The translations under genes were made by a program, and so were the position numbers. Below are positions 29,034 to 44,900 of a stretch of 61,991 bases of DNA, piece by piece; the first letter of the stretch is position 1; each line of letters starts with the position of its first letter. Under the pieces are notes generated by a model that worked only from the letters and a program-made list of their open reading frames with translations, made no database searches and had not been told where the DNA came from. The DNA is from Chromatiaceae bacterium (GTDB lineage Bacteria > Pseudomonadota > Gammaproteobacteria > Chromatiales > Chromatiaceae), in the NCBI GenBank assembly GCA_024639005.1, contig JAHEJD010000004.1:1-61991 (forward strand), written 5' to 3'.

Positions 29034-29717
29034 TTACCCTCGCGGTGCGCCTTTGGCTGGCGCCGACGCTTCCTGCTCTTCCTCGCCGTCGCCAAAGACC
29101 TCGCCCTTGAAGATCCAGGTTTTCACCCCGATCGTCCCGTAGGTGGTTTGTGCCTCGGCGAAGCCATAACTGATATCGGCACGCAACGTGTGTAGCGGTA
29201 CGCGGCCTTCGCGATACCACTCACTTCGCGCAATCTCCGCGCCGTTAAGTCGACCGGCGATATTGACCTTGATTCCTTGTGCACCCAGACGCATCGAGTT
29301 CTGCACTGCACGCTTCATCGCACGGCGGAACATAATGCGGCGCTCGAGCTGCTGCGCGATACTCTCCGCTACCAACTGTGCGTCCAGCTCCGGCTTGCGG
29401 ATCTCTTCAATGCTGATATGCACGGGAATTCCCATGCGCGCCGCAACCTCTTTGCGCAGCGCATCGATGTCTTCGCCCTTCTTGCCAATCACCAGGCCTG
29501 GTCGTGCGGTGTGAATGGTGATGTGTGCGTTCTTCGCAGGCCGATCGATCTGAATTCGACTGACAGAGGCCTGACGCAGCTTGTTCTTCAGAAAATCACG
29601 CACTTCCAGATCGGTGTTGAGAAGATCTGCGTAATCCTTGCTGTCGGCGTACCACTTCGATGTCCAGTCCGAGACGATGCCAAGGCGAATGCCGGTTGGA
29701 TGTACTTTTTGACCCAT
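29034..29717 (-). CDS. rpsC: 30S ribosomal protein S3
   Basis: A 227-residue protein lining the mRNA entry channel. The start [18 protein letters not shown] (ATG 29717) follows rplV by 14 bp. The open frame extends upstream into rplV without family support. The KH-type domain ([20 protein letters not shown]) and the C-terminal domain ([20 protein letters not shown]) are intact. Confidence 0.98.
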   Translation of the reverse strand: MGQKVHPTGIRLGIVSDWTSKWYADSKDYADLLNTDLEVRDFLKNKLRQASVSRIQIDRPAKNAHITIHTARPGLVIGKKGEDIDALRKEVAARMGIPVHISIEEIRKPELDAQLVAESIAQQLERRIMFRRAMKRAVQNSMRLGAQGIKVNIAGRLNGAEIARSEWYREGRVPLHTLRADISYGFAEAQTTYGTIGVKTWIFKGEVFGDGEEEQEASAPAKGAPRG

Positions 29718-29731
29718 AGTTTTTTGCCCGT

Positions 29732-30064
29732 TTACTCGTCCGCTACCGTGACGGTGATGTGACTGGTGCGCTTGAGAATTCGCGCCGCACGACCCTTGGC
29801 ACGCGCACGGATGCGCTTCATCGTTGGGCCCTCGTCCACGCACACCGTCTTCACCTTCAATTCATCAACGTCAGCGCCTTCATTGTTCTCCGCGTTCGCG
29901 ACCGCGGAATCCAGCACCTTCTTCATCATTGTGGCGCCCTTCTTGTTGCTGAATGCCAACACGTTGAGCGCCTGTTCGACGGGAAGACCGCGAATCTGGC
30001 CAGCAACCAAGCGGCTCTTCTGAGGCGATATACGCGCAAAGCGCAGTTTTGCGACAGCCTGCAT
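29732..30064 (-). CDS. rplV: 50S ribosomal protein L22
   Basis: A 110-residue tunnel-wall protein: [39 protein letters not shown] and the hairpin region [20 protein letters not shown]. The tip of this hairpin is where macrolide-resistance changes occur, and it looks ordinary here. It lies between rpsS and rpsC. Confidence 0.98.
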   Translation of the reverse strand: MQAVAKLRFARISPQKSRLVAGQIRGLPVEQALNVLAFSNKKGATMMKKVLDSAVANAENNEGADVDELKVKTVCVDEGPTMKRIRARAKGRAARILKRTSHITVTVADE

Positions 30065-30074
30065 GACTCTCTCC

Positions 30075-30347
30075 TTAACGCGACTTCTTATCCGCGATGT
30101 GGCCGCGATAGTTCCGCGTCATCGCAAACTCACCCAGTTTATGTCCGACCATATTTTCGGAAACCAGCACTGGAACATGTTGCTTGCCGTTGTGCACTGC
30201 GATGGTCAGACCGACCATGTCGGGGCTGACCATGGAACGACGCGACCAGGTCTTGATGGGGCGGCGGTCATTGCTCGCACGCGCGGCATCCACCTTTTTC
30301 TGCAGGTGGAGATCGATAAATGGTCCCTTGCGGATTGAACGTGGCAT
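30075..30347 (-). CDS. rpsS: 30S ribosomal protein S19
   Basis: A 90-residue head protein forming a complex with S13: [40 protein letters not shown] and [20 protein letters not shown]. Standard length and position between rplB and rplV. Confidence 0.98.
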   Translation of the reverse strand: MPRSIRKGPFIDLHLQKKVDAARASNDRRPIKTWSRRSMVSPDMVGLTIAVHNGKQHVPVLVSENMVGHKLGEFAMTRNYRGHIADKKSR

Positions 30348-30370
30348 AGCCTTACTCGCCTCTCACCTAG

Positions 30371-31198
30371 TTACTTGCGACGACGGTCGCGCACGATGAA
30401 TTTATCGGTGCGCTTGTTGGAGCGCGTCTTGAAACCTTTCGTCGGCGTACCCCAAGGACTGACCGGGTGGCGACCACCGGATGTGCGCCCTTCGCCGCCG
30501 CCATGAGGGTGGTCTACCGGATTCATCACGACACCGCGTACGGTCGGCCGAACACCGCGCCAGCGGCTGGCACCCGCCTTACCCAACTTGCGCAAGTTAT
30601 GTTCTGAGTTACTCGCAGCGCCTAGGGTGGCACGGCAGTCTGCGTGCACTTTTCGCATCTCGCCGGATCGTAGCCGCAGGGTCGCATAGTCCCCTTCGCG
30701 CGCGATCAGCTGTGCCGAGGCACCGGCGCTGCGCGCCAGCTGTGCGCCCTTACCGATCTTGAGCTCAATACAGTGCAGCGTACTGCCGACCGGGATGTTG
30801 CGCAGCGCCATGCTGTTGCCGACCGAAATTGGCGCCTCTAAGCCCGAGCGAATCTCGCTTCCGGGGCGAACACCAGCCGGTGCAATAATGTAACGCCGTT
30901 CGCCATCCGCATATTTGATCAGCGCGATGTGCGCGGTCCGGTTCGGATCGTACTCCAACCGCTCCACAATTCCTGGTACACCATCCTTGTCGCGTTTGAA
31001 ATCGATGATGCGATAGCGCTGTTTGTGTCCACCACCCTTGTGGCGTGTGGTAACGCGCCCGCCATTGTTGCGACCGCCGGACTTGCTCTTCTGCGAGACC
31101 AGGGGCGAATGCGGCTCACCTTTGTGCAGCCCTTCGCTCTTGACCTTGACGAGGTGGCGACGACCTGGTGATGTCGGTTTTGTCTTGACGATTGCCAT
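30371..31198 (-). CDS. rplB: 50S ribosomal protein L2
   Basis: A 275-residue protein next to the peptidyl-transferase centre. It shows [35 protein letters not shown] and the C-terminal block [19 protein letters not shown], whose His is implicated in function. It lies 32 bp after rplW. Confidence 0.98.
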   Translation of the reverse strand: MAIVKTKPTSPGRRHLVKVKSEGLHKGEPHSPLVSQKSKSGGRNNGGRVTTRHKGGGHKQRYRIIDFKRDKDGVPGIVERLEYDPNRTAHIALIKYADGERRYIIAPAGVRPGSEIRSGLEAPISVGNSMALRNIPVGSTLHCIELKIGKGAQLARSAGASAQLIAREGDYATLRLRSGEMRKVHADCRATLGAASNSEHNLRKLGKAGASRWRGVRPTVRGVVMNPVDHPHGGGEGRTSGGRHPVSPWGTPTKGFKTRSNKRTDKFIVRDRRRK

Positions 31199-31230
31199 TG
31201 TTTTGTCCGTTGCCTATACCGCAGCCGCCA

Positions 31231-31527
31231 TCAGGCGCCACCGGCGAAATCAATATCGTGACCTTCCTGGAGACGCACGTATGCCTTCTTCCAGCTATCG
31301 CGCTTGCCCATTACTCCACCGAAGCGCTTCTGCTTGCCCTTCACGTTGATCGTACGCACCTGGTCGACCTTCACGTCGAACATGAGCTCGACCGCTTTCG
31401 CAATCTCCGGCTTGGTTGCATTCGTGGTCACCCGAAATGCAAACTGGTTGCCGCTGTCGGCCGCCAGCGAACTCTTCTCAGAGACGACTGGGCTCAGCAG
31501 AATACTCATTAAACGCGCCGTGCTCAT
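31231..31527 (-). CDS. rplW: 50S ribosomal protein L23
   Basis: A 98-residue tunnel-exit protein, the docking site for trigger factor and [43 protein letters not shown] and a basic segment [20 protein letters not shown]. Its ATG overlaps the rplD stop by 4 bp (ATGA), so translation is coupled. Confidence 0.98.
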   Translation of the reverse strand: MSTARLMSILLSPVVSEKSSLAADSGNQFAFRVTTNATKPEIAKAVELMFDVKVDQVRTINVKGKQKRFGGVMGKRDSWKKAYVRLQEGHDIDFAGGA

Positions 31528-32126
31528 GCCAACTTCTCCTCTAGTGCCTTGAGGGCGCCCGAAGTAATCACCACCTTGTCGAAACCGATCAGGCTGATCG
31601 GATCCAGCTCCGCGAGCGTGCGCGCATCAACCTGGTAGAGATTGCGACTGGCCAACAGCAGATTTTCATCAAAGGACTCCGTAACGATCAGCGCATCATT
31701 GGCGCCGAGCTCGGCCAGCTTCCCGACCAGCTCCTTGGTCTTTGGCGCTGAGACACTGAAGGTGTCGACAACTACCAGGCGCGCCTGACGAATCAACTCG
31801 GAGAGAATCGAGCGCAGCGCGCCGCGGTACATCTTGCGATTCACTTTCTGCTCATAGTTGTGCGGTTGCGCGGCGAAGGTCACGCCGCCGGAGCGCATTA
31901 TCGGACTGCGTATCGTGCCCTGGCGAGCGCGCCCGGTGCCCTTTTGCCGGAACGGCTTGGCACCGCCGCCGCTGACGGCCGAACGGTTCTTCTGCGCCCT
32001 GGTGCCGGCGCGAGCGGCGGCCATGTAGGCAACCACCACTTGATGCACCAACGACTCCTTGTAATCGGCACCAAACACCGCGTCTGAGACCTGGATAGTG
32101 GAACCACCTTGTACGCTCAGGTCCAT
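31524..32126 (-). CDS. rplD: 50S ribosomal protein L4
   Basis: A 200-residue tunnel-wall protein with the long internal loop ([36 protein letters not shown]). In E. coli L4 represses the S10 operon at a leader upstream of rpsJ. Here rpsJ begins 5 bp after tuf1, leaving no room for such a leader. It follows rplC by 4 bp. Confidence 0.98.
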   Translation of the reverse strand: MDLSVQGGSTIQVSDAVFGADYKESLVHQVVVAYMAAARAGTRAQKNRSAVSGGGAKPFRQKGTGRARQGTIRSPIMRSGGVTFAAQPHNYEQKVNRKMYRGALRSILSELIRQARLVVVDTFSVSAPKTKELVGKLAELGANDALIVTESFDENLLLASRNLYQVDARTLAELDPISLIGFDKVVITSGALKALEEKLA

Positions 32127-32130
32127 GTTC

Positions 32131-32781
32131 TCAACCTTTATTCTTCAGCTTGATCGCGGGCGTTATGACGACGTCGCCGCCGCGCGCGCCCGGCACGGCG
32201 CCCTTGACCAAAATGAGGTTACGTGAGGAATCGACGCTTACCACTTCGATACTCTGGGTGGTGACGCGCGCGGCCCCCATATGACCCGCCATCTTTTTCC
32301 CCTTGAACACCCGGCCAGGGGTCTGACATTGACCAATCGAGCCCGCCGCGCGGTGCGACAGCGAGTTGCCGTGGGTTGCGTCCTGGGTGCGAAAGTTATG
32401 GCGTTTGACGCCGCCCTGAAAACCTTTGCCCTTGCTGACGCCGCGCACGTCTACCTTCTGACCTGCCTCGAAAATGGCCGCATTGATCTCGGCACCAAGC
32501 TCAGGGACGTCGCCACTGTGATCATCAAGTCGGAATTCCCAAAGCCCCCGCCCTGCTTCGACACCTGCTTTGGCGTAGTGCCCGGCCGACGGTTGGTTCA
32601 CACGCGAAGGCTTCTTGCTTCCGACAGTCACTTGAATCGCGCTATACCCGTCGGTCTCCGGTACACGCACCTGTGTTACGCGATTCGGCTCAACCTCGAT
32701 GACAGTCACCGGTATGGATACACCTTGGTCGGTGAACACCCGGGTCATGCCCGCCTTTCGGCCTACGATTCCAATCGCCAT
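32131..32781 (-). CDS. rplC: 50S ribosomal protein L3
   Basis: A 216-residue early assembly protein: [20 protein letters not shown] and the central block [20 protein letters not shown], which contains the glutamine methylated by PrmB in relatives. It lies 11 bp after rpsJ. Confidence 0.98.
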   Translation of the reverse strand: MAIGIVGRKAGMTRVFTDQGVSIPVTVIEVEPNRVTQVRVPETDGYSAIQVTVGSKKPSRVNQPSAGHYAKAGVEAGRGLWEFRLDDHSGDVPELGAEINAAIFEAGQKVDVRGVSKGKGFQGGVKRHNFRTQDATHGNSLSHRAAGSIGQCQTPGRVFKGKKMAGHMGAARVTTQSIEVVSVDSSRNLILVKGAVPGARGGDVVITPAIKLKNKG

Positions 32782-32792
32782 CTCTGCTAACC

Positions 32793-33104
32793 TCAGTTGA
32801 GCTTGATCTGCACGTCGACGCCTGCCGCCAGATCCAGCTTCATCAACGCATCGACCGTCTTGTCGGTCGGGTCGACGATATCCATCAGGCGTTTGTGCGT
32901 GCGGATCTCGTATTGGTCACGCGCGTCTTTGTTGACATGCGGCGAGATCAGCACGGTGAAGCGCTCCTTCTTGGTCGGCAACGGGATCGGGCCGAGCACC
33001 TGAGCGCCAGTGCGCTTGGCGGTGTCGACGATCTCGCGCGCAGACTGATCGATCAGCCGATGATCGAAGGATTTCAGACGGATTCGAATACGCTGGCTTG
33101 ACAT
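32793..33104 (-). CDS. rpsJ: 30S ribosomal protein S10
   Basis: A 103-residue protein that also pairs with NusB in antitermination: [20 protein letters not shown], then [21 protein letters not shown] start at ATG 33104, 5 bp after the tuf1 stop. The upstream in-frame ATG overlaps that stop and adds three residues not found in S10. The S10 cluster is therefore contiguous with the str cluster. Confidence 0.98.
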   Translation of the reverse strand: MSSQRIRIRLKSFDHRLIDQSAREIVDTAKRTGAQVLGPIPLPTKKERFTVLISPHVNKDARDQYEIRTHKRLMDIVDPTDKTVDALMKLDLAAGVDVQIKLN

Positions 33105-33109
33105 TGATT

Positions 33110-34300
33110 TCACTCGATAACCTTGGCGACGACACCGGCGCCGACGGTGCGCCCACCCTCGCGGATCGCAAAGCGCAGACCCTCGTCCATCGCGATCGGC
33201 GCAATCAGCTTCACCGTCATCTTTACGTTGTCGCCCGGCATCACCATCTCGATCCCCTCCGGCAGCTCACACGCACCCGTTACATCCGTGGTGCGGAAGT
33301 AAAACTGCGGACGATAACCGTTGAAAAACGGCGTGTGGCGACCACCCTCGTCCTTGCTCAACACATACACCTCGGCCTCGAAGTGCGTGTGCGGGTTGAT
33401 CGACCCCGGCTTCGCCAGCACCTGTCCACGCTCGACATCCTCACGCTTCGTGCCGCGCAGCAGCACACCCACGTTGTCGCCCGCCTCGCCACGATCCAGC
33501 AGCTTGCGGAACATCTCAACACCCGTACAGGTCGTCTTGACCGTGTCCTTGATGCCCACAATCTCCACTTCGTCGCCAACATTGACCACGCCGCGCTCGA
33601 TGCGGCCCGTCACCACCGTGCCGCGTCCCGAGATCGAAAACACGTCCTCGATCGGCATAATGAACGCCCCGTCGATCGCACGCTCCGGCGTCGGGATATA
33701 GCTGTCCAGCGACTCCATCAGCTTCTCGATCGACTGCGTGCCAATCTCCGAGTCGTCTCCCTCCAGCGCCTTGAGCGCCGAACCGATAATGATCGGGGTG
33801 TCGTCACCCGGAAACTCGTAGGAATCCAGCAGCTCGCGGATCTCCATCTCCACCAGCTCCAGCAGCTCTTCGTCATCGACCATGTCCGCCTTGTTCATGT
33901 ACACAATGATGTACGGAACACCTACCTGGCGTGACAGCAGAATGTGCTCGCGCGTCTGCGGCATCGGGCCGTCGGCCGCCGACACCACCAGGATCGCACC
34001 GTCCATCTGCGCCGCACCCGTGATCATGTTCTTCACGTAGTCCGCGTGCCCCGGGCAGTCCACGTGCGCGTAGTGACGCGCGTCCGTCTCGTACTCCACG
34101 TGCGCCGTCGCGATCGTGATCCCACGCTCGCGCTCTTCCGGGGCATTGTCGATCTGGTCGTACGCCTTCGACTCACCACCAAACTTCTTCGACTGGTGCG
34201 TCGTGATCGCCGCCGTCAGCGTCGTCTTGCCGTGGTCAACGTGACCAATAGTGCCCACGTTTACGTGCGGTTTAGTACGTTCAAATTTTTCCTTGGACAC
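33110..34300 (-). CDS. tuf: Elongation factor Tu, copy 1
   Basis: A 396-residue GTPase delivering aminoacyl-tRNA to the ribosome. G motifs are [18 protein letters not shown] and NKADM. The C-terminal domains are intact ([20 protein letters not shown]). This copy, in the str cluster after fusA, begins with GTG and ends GAG-TGA, whereas copy 2 (49883-51073) begins with ATG and ends GAA-TAA. Apart from those edges the two genes read the same, including in non-coding frames. Confidence 0.98.
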   Translation of the reverse strand: MSKEKFERTKPHVNVGTIGHVDHGKTTLTAAITTHQSKKFGGESKAYDQIDNAPEERERGITIATAHVEYETDARHYAHVDCPGHADYVKNMITGAAQMDGAILVVSAADGPMPQTREHILLSRQVGVPYIIVYMNKADMVDDEELLELVEMEIRELLDSYEFPGDDTPIIIGSALKALEGDDSEIGTQSIEKLMESLDSYIPTPERAIDGAFIMPIEDVFSISGRGTVVTGRIERGVVNVGDEVEIVGIKDTVKTTCTGVEMFRKLLDRGEAGDNVGVLLRGTKREDVERGQVLAKPGSINPHTHFEAEVYVLSKDEGGRHTPFFNGYRPQFYFRTTDVTGACELPEGIEMVMPGDNVKMTVKLIAPIAMDEGLRFAIREGGRTVGAGVVAKVIE

Positions 34301-34344
34301 CGTTGTACCCCTCGATATCTGTCGGGCCTTGCGGCCGTAAATCG

Positions 34345-36438
34345 TTACTGTTTCTTCATGATGGCCTCAGCGACACTGCTGGGCACTTCGTTGTACCTGG
34401 CGAACTCCATGCTGTAGGAGGCGCGCCCCTGAGTCGCGCTGCGCAGCGAGGTCGCATATCCGAACATCTCGGCCAGCGGCACTTCTGCCTGGACCATCTT
34501 TCCAGTCGGGCCGTCTTCCATGCCCTGCACCATTCCGCGGCGGGAATTGAGGTCGCCGATGACGTCACCCATGTACTCTTCGGGCGTCTCCACTTCGACC
34601 TTCATCGTCGGTTCGAGAATCACCGGCCTGGCCTTTTGCACGCCAGATTTGAAGCCCATCGAGCCGGCGATCTTAAACGCGTTTTCGTTGGAGTCGACTT
34701 CGTGATAGGAGCCATCGTAGAGCGTCACTTTGACGTCGACGACCGGGTAACCGGCGATTACACCGCCCTCCATTGCCTGTTTGACGCCCTTGTCTACCGC
34801 CGGGATGTATTCCTTGGGCACCACGCCGCCGACGATCTCGTTGACGAATTCGTAACCGTCGCCAGGCGCTTGCGGCTCGATGCGGAGCCACACATGGCCG
34901 AACTGTCCGCGACCGCCCGACTGACGTACGAACTTGCCTTCCGACTCTGTGCTGGTGCGGATGGTCTCGCGGTAGGCGACCTGAGGAGCGCCGACATTGG
35001 CCTCTACCTTGAACTCGCGCCGCATGCGGTCAACGATGATATCGAGGTGAAGTTCACCCATTCCGGAAATAATGGTCTGCCCGGATTCCTCGTCGGTATG
35101 GACGCGGAAGGACGGGTCTTCTTGCGCCAGGCGCCCCAGCGCTATGCCCATCTTCTCCTGGTCACTCTTGGTCTTCGGTTCTACCGCGACTGAGATGACC
35201 GGTTCCGGGAACTCCATACGCTCCAGCGTAATAATGTTGTTGGCATCACAGAGCGTGTCGCCCGTGGTGACGTCCTTCAGGCCGACGGCCGCGGCGATAT
35301 CGCCCGCGCGCACCTCTTTGATCTCCTCGCGGGAGTTGGCGTGCATCTGCAGGATTCGGCCGACGCGTTCCTTTTTTCGCTTGATCGGGTTGTAGACGGT
35401 GTCGCCTGAGTTCAACACGCCAGAATAGCAGCGGAAGAAGGTCAGCGAGCCCACAAAGGGATCGGTCGCAATCTTGAACGCCAGCGCGGAGAACGGCGCC
35501 TCATCCGAGGACTCGCGCTTCGCCTCAGTCACGTCGTCATCAAGAATACCGTGGATTGGCGGCACGTCGATCGGCGAGGGCATCAGCTCGATCACTTTGT
35601 CGAGCATGGCCTGGACGCCCTTATTCTTGAATGCACTGCCGCAGGTCATCGGAACGATCTCCAACGACAGCGTGCGCAGGCGAAGCCCCTCCACGATATC
35701 TTCCTCGCTCAGCTTCACGCCTTCGAGGTATTTTTCCATCAGGTCTTCGTTGGCCTCGGCGGCGGCCTCCACCATCTTTTCGCGCCATTCGCCGCAGGTA
35801 TCCTGAAGCTCAGCCGGAATATCGGAGTACTCGAACTGAGTACCCATGTTCTCCTCGCTCCAGTTGATGGCCTTCATCTTTACCAAATCGACCACGCCGG
35901 CAAAACCTTCCTCCGCTCCGATCGGCACCTGAATCGGCACCGCGACGGCACCGAGACGCTTCTCGAGTTGCTCGACGACGCGAAAGAAGTTGGCGCCCAT
36001 GCGGTCCATCTTGTTGACGAACGCCATGCGCGGCACCTTGTAACGGTTGGCCTGGCGCCATACCGTCTCCGACTGAGGCTGGACACCACCAACGGCGCAC
36101 AGTACGAAGACCGCGCCATCGAGCACCCGAAGCGAGCGCTCCACCTCGATGGTGAAATCGACGTGGCCGGGGGTGTCGATGATATTGATCCGGTGTTCGG
36201 CGTACTGCTGGCCCATGCCGTTCCAAAAGCAGGTCGTCGCGGCCGAGGTGATGGTGATTCCACGCTCTTGCTCCTGCTCCATCCAGTCCATGGTCGCAGC
36301 GCCATCGTGCACCTCACCGATCTTGTGTGATACACCGGTATAGTAGAGCACGCGCTCTGTCGTAGTCGTCTTACCGGCATCGATGTGCGCCATGATGCCG
36401 ATGTTGCGATAGCGCTCAATGGGTGTGGTACGTGCCAC
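34345..36438 (-). CDS. fusA: Elongation factor G
   Basis: A 697-residue translocase GTPase. G motifs are [24 protein letters not shown] and [10 protein letters not shown]. Domains II-V follow, with [20 protein letters not shown] near the fusidic-acid region. It starts with GTG at 36438 ([20 protein letters not shown]). It lies between rpsG (45 bp) and tuf1 (44 bp) as in the classical str operon. Confidence 0.98.
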   Translation of the reverse strand: MARTTPIERYRNIGIMAHIDAGKTTTTERVLYYTGVSHKIGEVHDGAATMDWMEQEQERGITITSAATTCFWNGMGQQYAEHRINIIDTPGHVDFTIEVERSLRVLDGAVFVLCAVGGVQPQSETVWRQANRYKVPRMAFVNKMDRMGANFFRVVEQLEKRLGAVAVPIQVPIGAEEGFAGVVDLVKMKAINWSEENMGTQFEYSDIPAELQDTCGEWREKMVEAAAEANEDLMEKYLEGVKLSEEDIVEGLRLRTLSLEIVPMTCGSAFKNKGVQAMLDKVIELMPSPIDVPPIHGILDDDVTEAKRESSDEAPFSALAFKIATDPFVGSLTFFRCYSGVLNSGDTVYNPIKRKKERVGRILQMHANSREEIKEVRAGDIAAAVGLKDVTTGDTLCDANNIITLERMEFPEPVISVAVEPKTKSDQEKMGIALGRLAQEDPSFRVHTDEESGQTIISGMGELHLDIIVDRMRREFKVEANVGAPQVAYRETIRTSTESEGKFVRQSGGRGQFGHVWLRIEPQAPGDGYEFVNEIVGGVVPKEYIPAVDKGVKQAMEGGVIAGYPVVDVKVTLYDGSYHEVDSNENAFKIAGSMGFKSGVQKARPVILEPTMKVEVETPEEYMGDVIGDLNSRRGMVQGMEDGPTGKMVQAEVPLAEMFGYATSLRSATQGRASYSMEFARYNEVPSSVAEAIMKKQ

Positions 36439-36483
36439 TGTCTTATCCCGCCCCGTAATCTTAAAGAACGATGGTGCTGTTGC

Positions 36484-36954
36484 TTACCAGCGATAATGCG
36501 AAAATGCTTTGTTGGCCTCAGCCATACGATGGGTTTCTTCCTTTTTCTTCACTGCAGCGCCTTTTTGGTCGGACGCATCCAGCAGTTCGCCAGCCAGACG
36601 GGCCGCCATCGATTTCTCGCTGCGCTTGCGCGCGGCATCGATGAGCCAGCGCATGGCAAGCGCATTACGGCGCACCGGCCGAACTTCCACCGGCACCTGA
36701 TAGGTCGCACCGCCGACCCGGCGCGACTTGACTTCGACTACCGGGCGTACGTTCTCGAGTGCCTGTTCGAGGGTGTCCATCGGGTCACCGCCACGCTTGC
36801 CGCTGACGGTGTCCAGCGCGCCGTACAGAATGCGTTCGGCGACGGCCTTCTTGCCATCTTCCATCACCATGTTCACAAACTTCGCCAGCGTCTGACTACC
36901 GAACTTTGGATCTGGCAGAATCTCGCGTTTGGCTGCAACTCGTCTTCTAGGCAT
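36484..36954 (-). CDS. rpsG: 30S ribosomal protein S7
   Basis: A 156-residue primary 16S-binding protein of the head: [40 protein letters not shown] and [20 protein letters not shown]. In E. coli S7 represses the str operon. The 64-bp rpsL-rpsG gap here could hold a comparable site but I cannot define it. Confidence 0.98.
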   Translation of the reverse strand: MPRRRVAAKREILPDPKFGSQTLAKFVNMVMEDGKKAVAERILYGALDTVSGKRGGDPMDTLEQALENVRPVVEVKSRRVGGATYQVPVEVRPVRRNALAMRWLIDAARKRSEKSMAARLAGELLDASDQKGAAVKKKEETHRMAEANKAFSHYRW

Positions 36955-37018
36955 TTCGCTCTACTCTTGGTTTACCCGGGGTCGGTCGCCGACCTCACCC
37001 AACTGCGCAAGACCCCAA

Positions 37019-37393
37019 TCAACCCTTGGGACGCTTGGCGCCATACTTCGATCGGCCCTGGCGTCGCTTGTCGACGCCGGAGGTGTCGAGGCTCCCGCGC
37101 ACCACATGGTAACGGACACCGGGCAGATCCTTGACACGGCCGCCACGGATCAGCACCACGCTGTGTTCCTGCAGGTTGTGGCCCTCACCACCGATATAAC
37201 TGGATACCTCGAAGCCGTTGGTCAGGCGTACGCGCGCGACTTTGCGCAGCGCCGAGTTCGGCTTCTTCGGCGTCGTGGTGTAGACGCGGGTGCAGACGCC
37301 GCGCTTTTGCGGACACGCCTCGAGCGCCGGGACGTTGCTCTTTTCCACTTTGCGCTTACGCGGCTTGCGAACCAGTTGATTGATCGTTGCCAT
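37019..37393 (-). CDS. rpsL: 30S ribosomal protein S12
   Basis: A 124-residue decoding-centre protein: [40 protein letters not shown] and [20 protein letters not shown]. The lysine positions where streptomycin-resistance mutations occur (TPKKPNS) are wild type. It is the first gene after the promoter at 37594-37622, with a leader of nearly 200 nt. Confidence 0.98.
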   Translation of the reverse strand: MATINQLVRKPRKRKVEKSNVPALEACPQKRGVCTRVYTTTPKKPNSALRKVARVRLTNGFEVSSYIGGEGHNLQEHSVVLIRGGRVKDLPGVRYHVVRGSLDTSGVDKRRQGRSKYGAKRPKG

Positions 37394-37593
37394 CTTTAAA
37401 ACTTTCCGCCTTCAGGACGCATCGATTCCGTAATCGACGTTAAAAATTCGCGTAACCGATCCCGTCCGGCCCGCTTGAAAAAGCGCCGGGCGAGGGTGAC
37501 GATCACTCAAATCGATTAACTGTTCGCGAAGCGGCTGATTTGCCGCATGTTTTTCAGGCAAACGCGTGGGAGTGCCTTTAGCGAAGGCTGCGA

Positions 37594-37622
37594 ATTCTAT
37601 GCGTACCCCCGACCACTGTCAA
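37594..37622 (-). promoter_or_regulatory. Strong sigma-70 promoter for the str/S10/spc/alpha genes
   Basis: On the minus strand TTGACA (37617-37622) and TAGAAT (37594-37599) are separated by exactly 17 bp. The -35 is a perfect consensus match and the -10 has five of six. Transcription would start near 37587, giving a leader of about 190 nt before rpsL. It lies 29 bp beyond the rpoC stop, inside the hairpin sequence found there. Confidence 0.82.
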
Positions 37623-37635
37623 CAGCGGTCAGGGG
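37605..37635 (-). terminator. GC-rich stem-loop after rpoC overlapping the rpsL promoter
   Basis: On the minus strand CCCCTGACCGCTG pairs with CAGTGGTCGGGG (one bulge, one G-U) around a TTGA loop, 15 bp after rpoC. No T-tract follows on this strand, though a short one (ATTTTT) follows on the other, so terminator strength is unclear. The -35 hexamer of the next promoter starts in the loop. Confidence 0.5.
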
Positions 37636-37650
37636 CATTTTTGGGGGAAC

Positions 37651-41862
<4,212 letters not shown>

Positions 41863-41914
41863 GACCTTATCTCCCGTTGCGTATTCTCAAATGGGGTAAC
41901 TAACGGCATAAGCC

Positions 41915-44900
41915 TCAGTCCTGCTCGAGCTCGATATTGATGCCGAGCGAACGGATCTCTTTGACCAGCACGTTGAAGGATTCCGGCATCCCGGGCTCCA
42001 TACGGTGATCTCCGTCGACGATATTCTTGTACATCCGCGTGCGGCCATTCACGTCGTCCGATTTGACCGTCAGCATCTCTTGCAGGGTGTAGGCGGCGCC
42101 GTAAGCCTCCAGGGCCCAGACCTCCATCTCACCGAAACGCTGGCCCCCGAACTGCGCCTTGCCTCCCAGAGGCTGCTGCGTGACAAGACTGTATGGGCCA
42201 GTAGAACGCGCGTGCATCTTGTCATCGACGAGATGGTTGAGCTTTATCATGTACATGTAACCCACGGTGACTCGACGCTCGAATGCTTCCCCGGTGCGCC
42301 CATCGTACAGCTGCGTCTGGCCGTCCGGTTCTTCTTCCGCGAGGTTCAGCATATGCCGAATCTCGTCTTCGTTGGCGCCATCGAAGACCGGCGTGGCCGT
42401 CGGCACGCCGCCGCGCAGATTGCCAGCCATCGCGAAAAGCTCATCATCATTCAGGCTATCAAGATCCTCTTTCTTGCCGCCGCCGTTGTAGACCTGGTCG
42501 AGGAAGTCGCGCAGTTCCTTGGCCTTGACCTGGGCATCCAGCATCCGGGCGATGCGCTCACCGACCCCTTTTGCAGCAAAGCCCAGGTGGGTTTCGAGGA
42601 TCTGCCCGATATTCATCCGCGATGGCACGCCGAGGGGGTTCAGCACGATGTCGACCGGCCGGCCGTTCTCGTCAAATGGCATATCTTCGACCGGTACGAT
42701 CATCGAAATGACCCCCTTGTTGCCATGCCGACCCGCCATCTTGTCGCCTGGCTGGACACGACGCTTGACCGCGACGTAGACCTTGACCATTTTCAACACA
42801 CCCGGTGCGAGATCGTCGCCCGAGGTGAGCTTGCGTTTCTTCTCTTCGTATCGCTCGCGGAAATCGTCGCGTAACTGGCTGATCTGCGCCGCAATGGCCT
42901 CGAGCTGGGCCGCCGATTCTTCGTTTTTCAGGCGGATCTCGAGCCATTGATCGCGCTCGATTTCGGCGAGATAGCTCTTGGTGATCTTGGCGCCGGCCTT
43001 GAGCTTGTTCGGGCCGCCCTCGGCCACCTTGCCGATCAGCATCTTCTCGACTCGGTCGAACGTGTCCTCCTCCATGATGCGCAGCTGATCGTTCATGTCC
43101 TTGCGGACCAGCGCCAGCTCAGCCTCTTCGATCTGCAGAGCGCGGGCATCTTTGTCAACGCCGTCGCGGGTGAAAACCTGGACATCGATGACCGTACCGG
43201 CCATGCCAGACGAGACACGCAGTGAGGTGTCTTTCACATCCGAGGCCTTCTCCCCAAAGATCGCTCGCAGCAACTTCTCTTCCGGGGTCAGTTGCGTCTC
43301 GCCCTTGGGCGTCACCTTACCAACCAGGATGTCGCCCTCGTGCACCTCGGCGCCGACATAAACGATGCCTGACTCGTCCAGCTTGGCCAGCGCGGCCTCG
43401 CCAACATTCGGGATGTCGCCGGTAATCTCCTCTGAACCCAACTTGGTATCGCGGGCCATGCAGGTCAGTTCTTCGATATGGATCGTGGTGAATCGATCCT
43501 CCTTGACCACCTGTTCCGAGATCAGGATGGAATCTTCGAAGTTGTAGCCGTTCCACGGCATGAACGCGACGCGCAGGTTTTGGCCCAGCGCCAGTTCGCC
43601 CATATCGGTGGAAGGACCGTCGGCGAGTACGTCACCGCGCGAAATCGCATCGCCCACCAACACCAAGGGGCGCTGGTTGATGCAGGTATTCTGATTAGAG
43701 CGGGTGTATTTGGTCAGGTTGTAGATATCGACGCCCGCCTCGCCTGCCACGGTCTCGTTGTCATTCACGCGCACCACGATGCGAGCCGCGTCGACGGATT
43801 CGATAACGCCGCCACGCTTGGCTACGACGGTCACACCGGAGTCGACCGCGACAGTTCGCTCCATGCCGGTACCGACCAGAGGTTTTTCGGCGCGCAGCGT
43901 CGGCACCGCCTGGCGCTGCATGTTGGAACCCATCAGTGCGCGGTTGGCGTCGTCGTGCTCCAAGAATGGGATCATCGAGGCCGCGACCGACACAATCTGT
44001 TTCGGCGAAACGTCCATGTATTCAATTTTGTCGGGCGTCGACAGCGTGAACTCATTTTGGTGGCGACATGAAATCAAGTCGTCCGCCAGCTTGCCTTTAG
44101 CGTCCAACCCGGCGTTGGCCTGGGCAATCACGTAGCGCCCTTCCTCGATCGCCGACAGGTAATCGATCTGATCGGTGACTTTTCCGTTCTCTACCTTGCG
44201 GTAAGGCGTCTCGAGAAAACCGTACTTGTTGGTGCGCGCATATACAGCCAGGGAGTTGATCAGGCCGATATTGGGGCCTTCCGGTGTCTCGATAGGGCAC
44301 ACGCGGCCATAGTGTGTCGGGTGCACGTCACGCACCTCGAATCCGGCACGTTCGCGCGCAAGGCCGCCCGGGCCAAGCGCGGACACGCGGCGTTTGTGGG
44401 TCACCTCTGACAGCGGGTTGTTCTGATCCATGAACTGAGACAGCTGCGAGGAGCCGAAGAACTCCTTGATCGCCGCCGAGACCGGCTTTGCATTGATCAT
44501 CTCCTGTGGCATCAGGCCCTCGGACTCTGCGAGGGTGAGCCGCTCCTTGACCGCGCGCTCGACGCGCACCAAACCCACACGGAACTGATTCTCGGCCATC
44601 TCTCCGACACAGCGTACGCGCCGGTTGCCGAGATGATCAATATCGTCGACGGTGCCATTGCCGTTGCGGATATCCACCAGGGTCTTCAAAGCATCGACGA
44701 TATCCGACGTCTCGCCGAATTGCGCGACCAACCCCTTGGAAGTCTCGTCATCGCGTCCGCCGAAGTACTTTTGGTCATAGAGGATGCCAGCACCCTCGGC
44801 CTCGTCTCGACCGAGGCGCCGATTGAACTTCATCCGCCCAACGGCCGAGAGGTCGTAGCGATCGTCGGTGAAGAACAGGTTGTGAAACAGGTTCTGTGCG

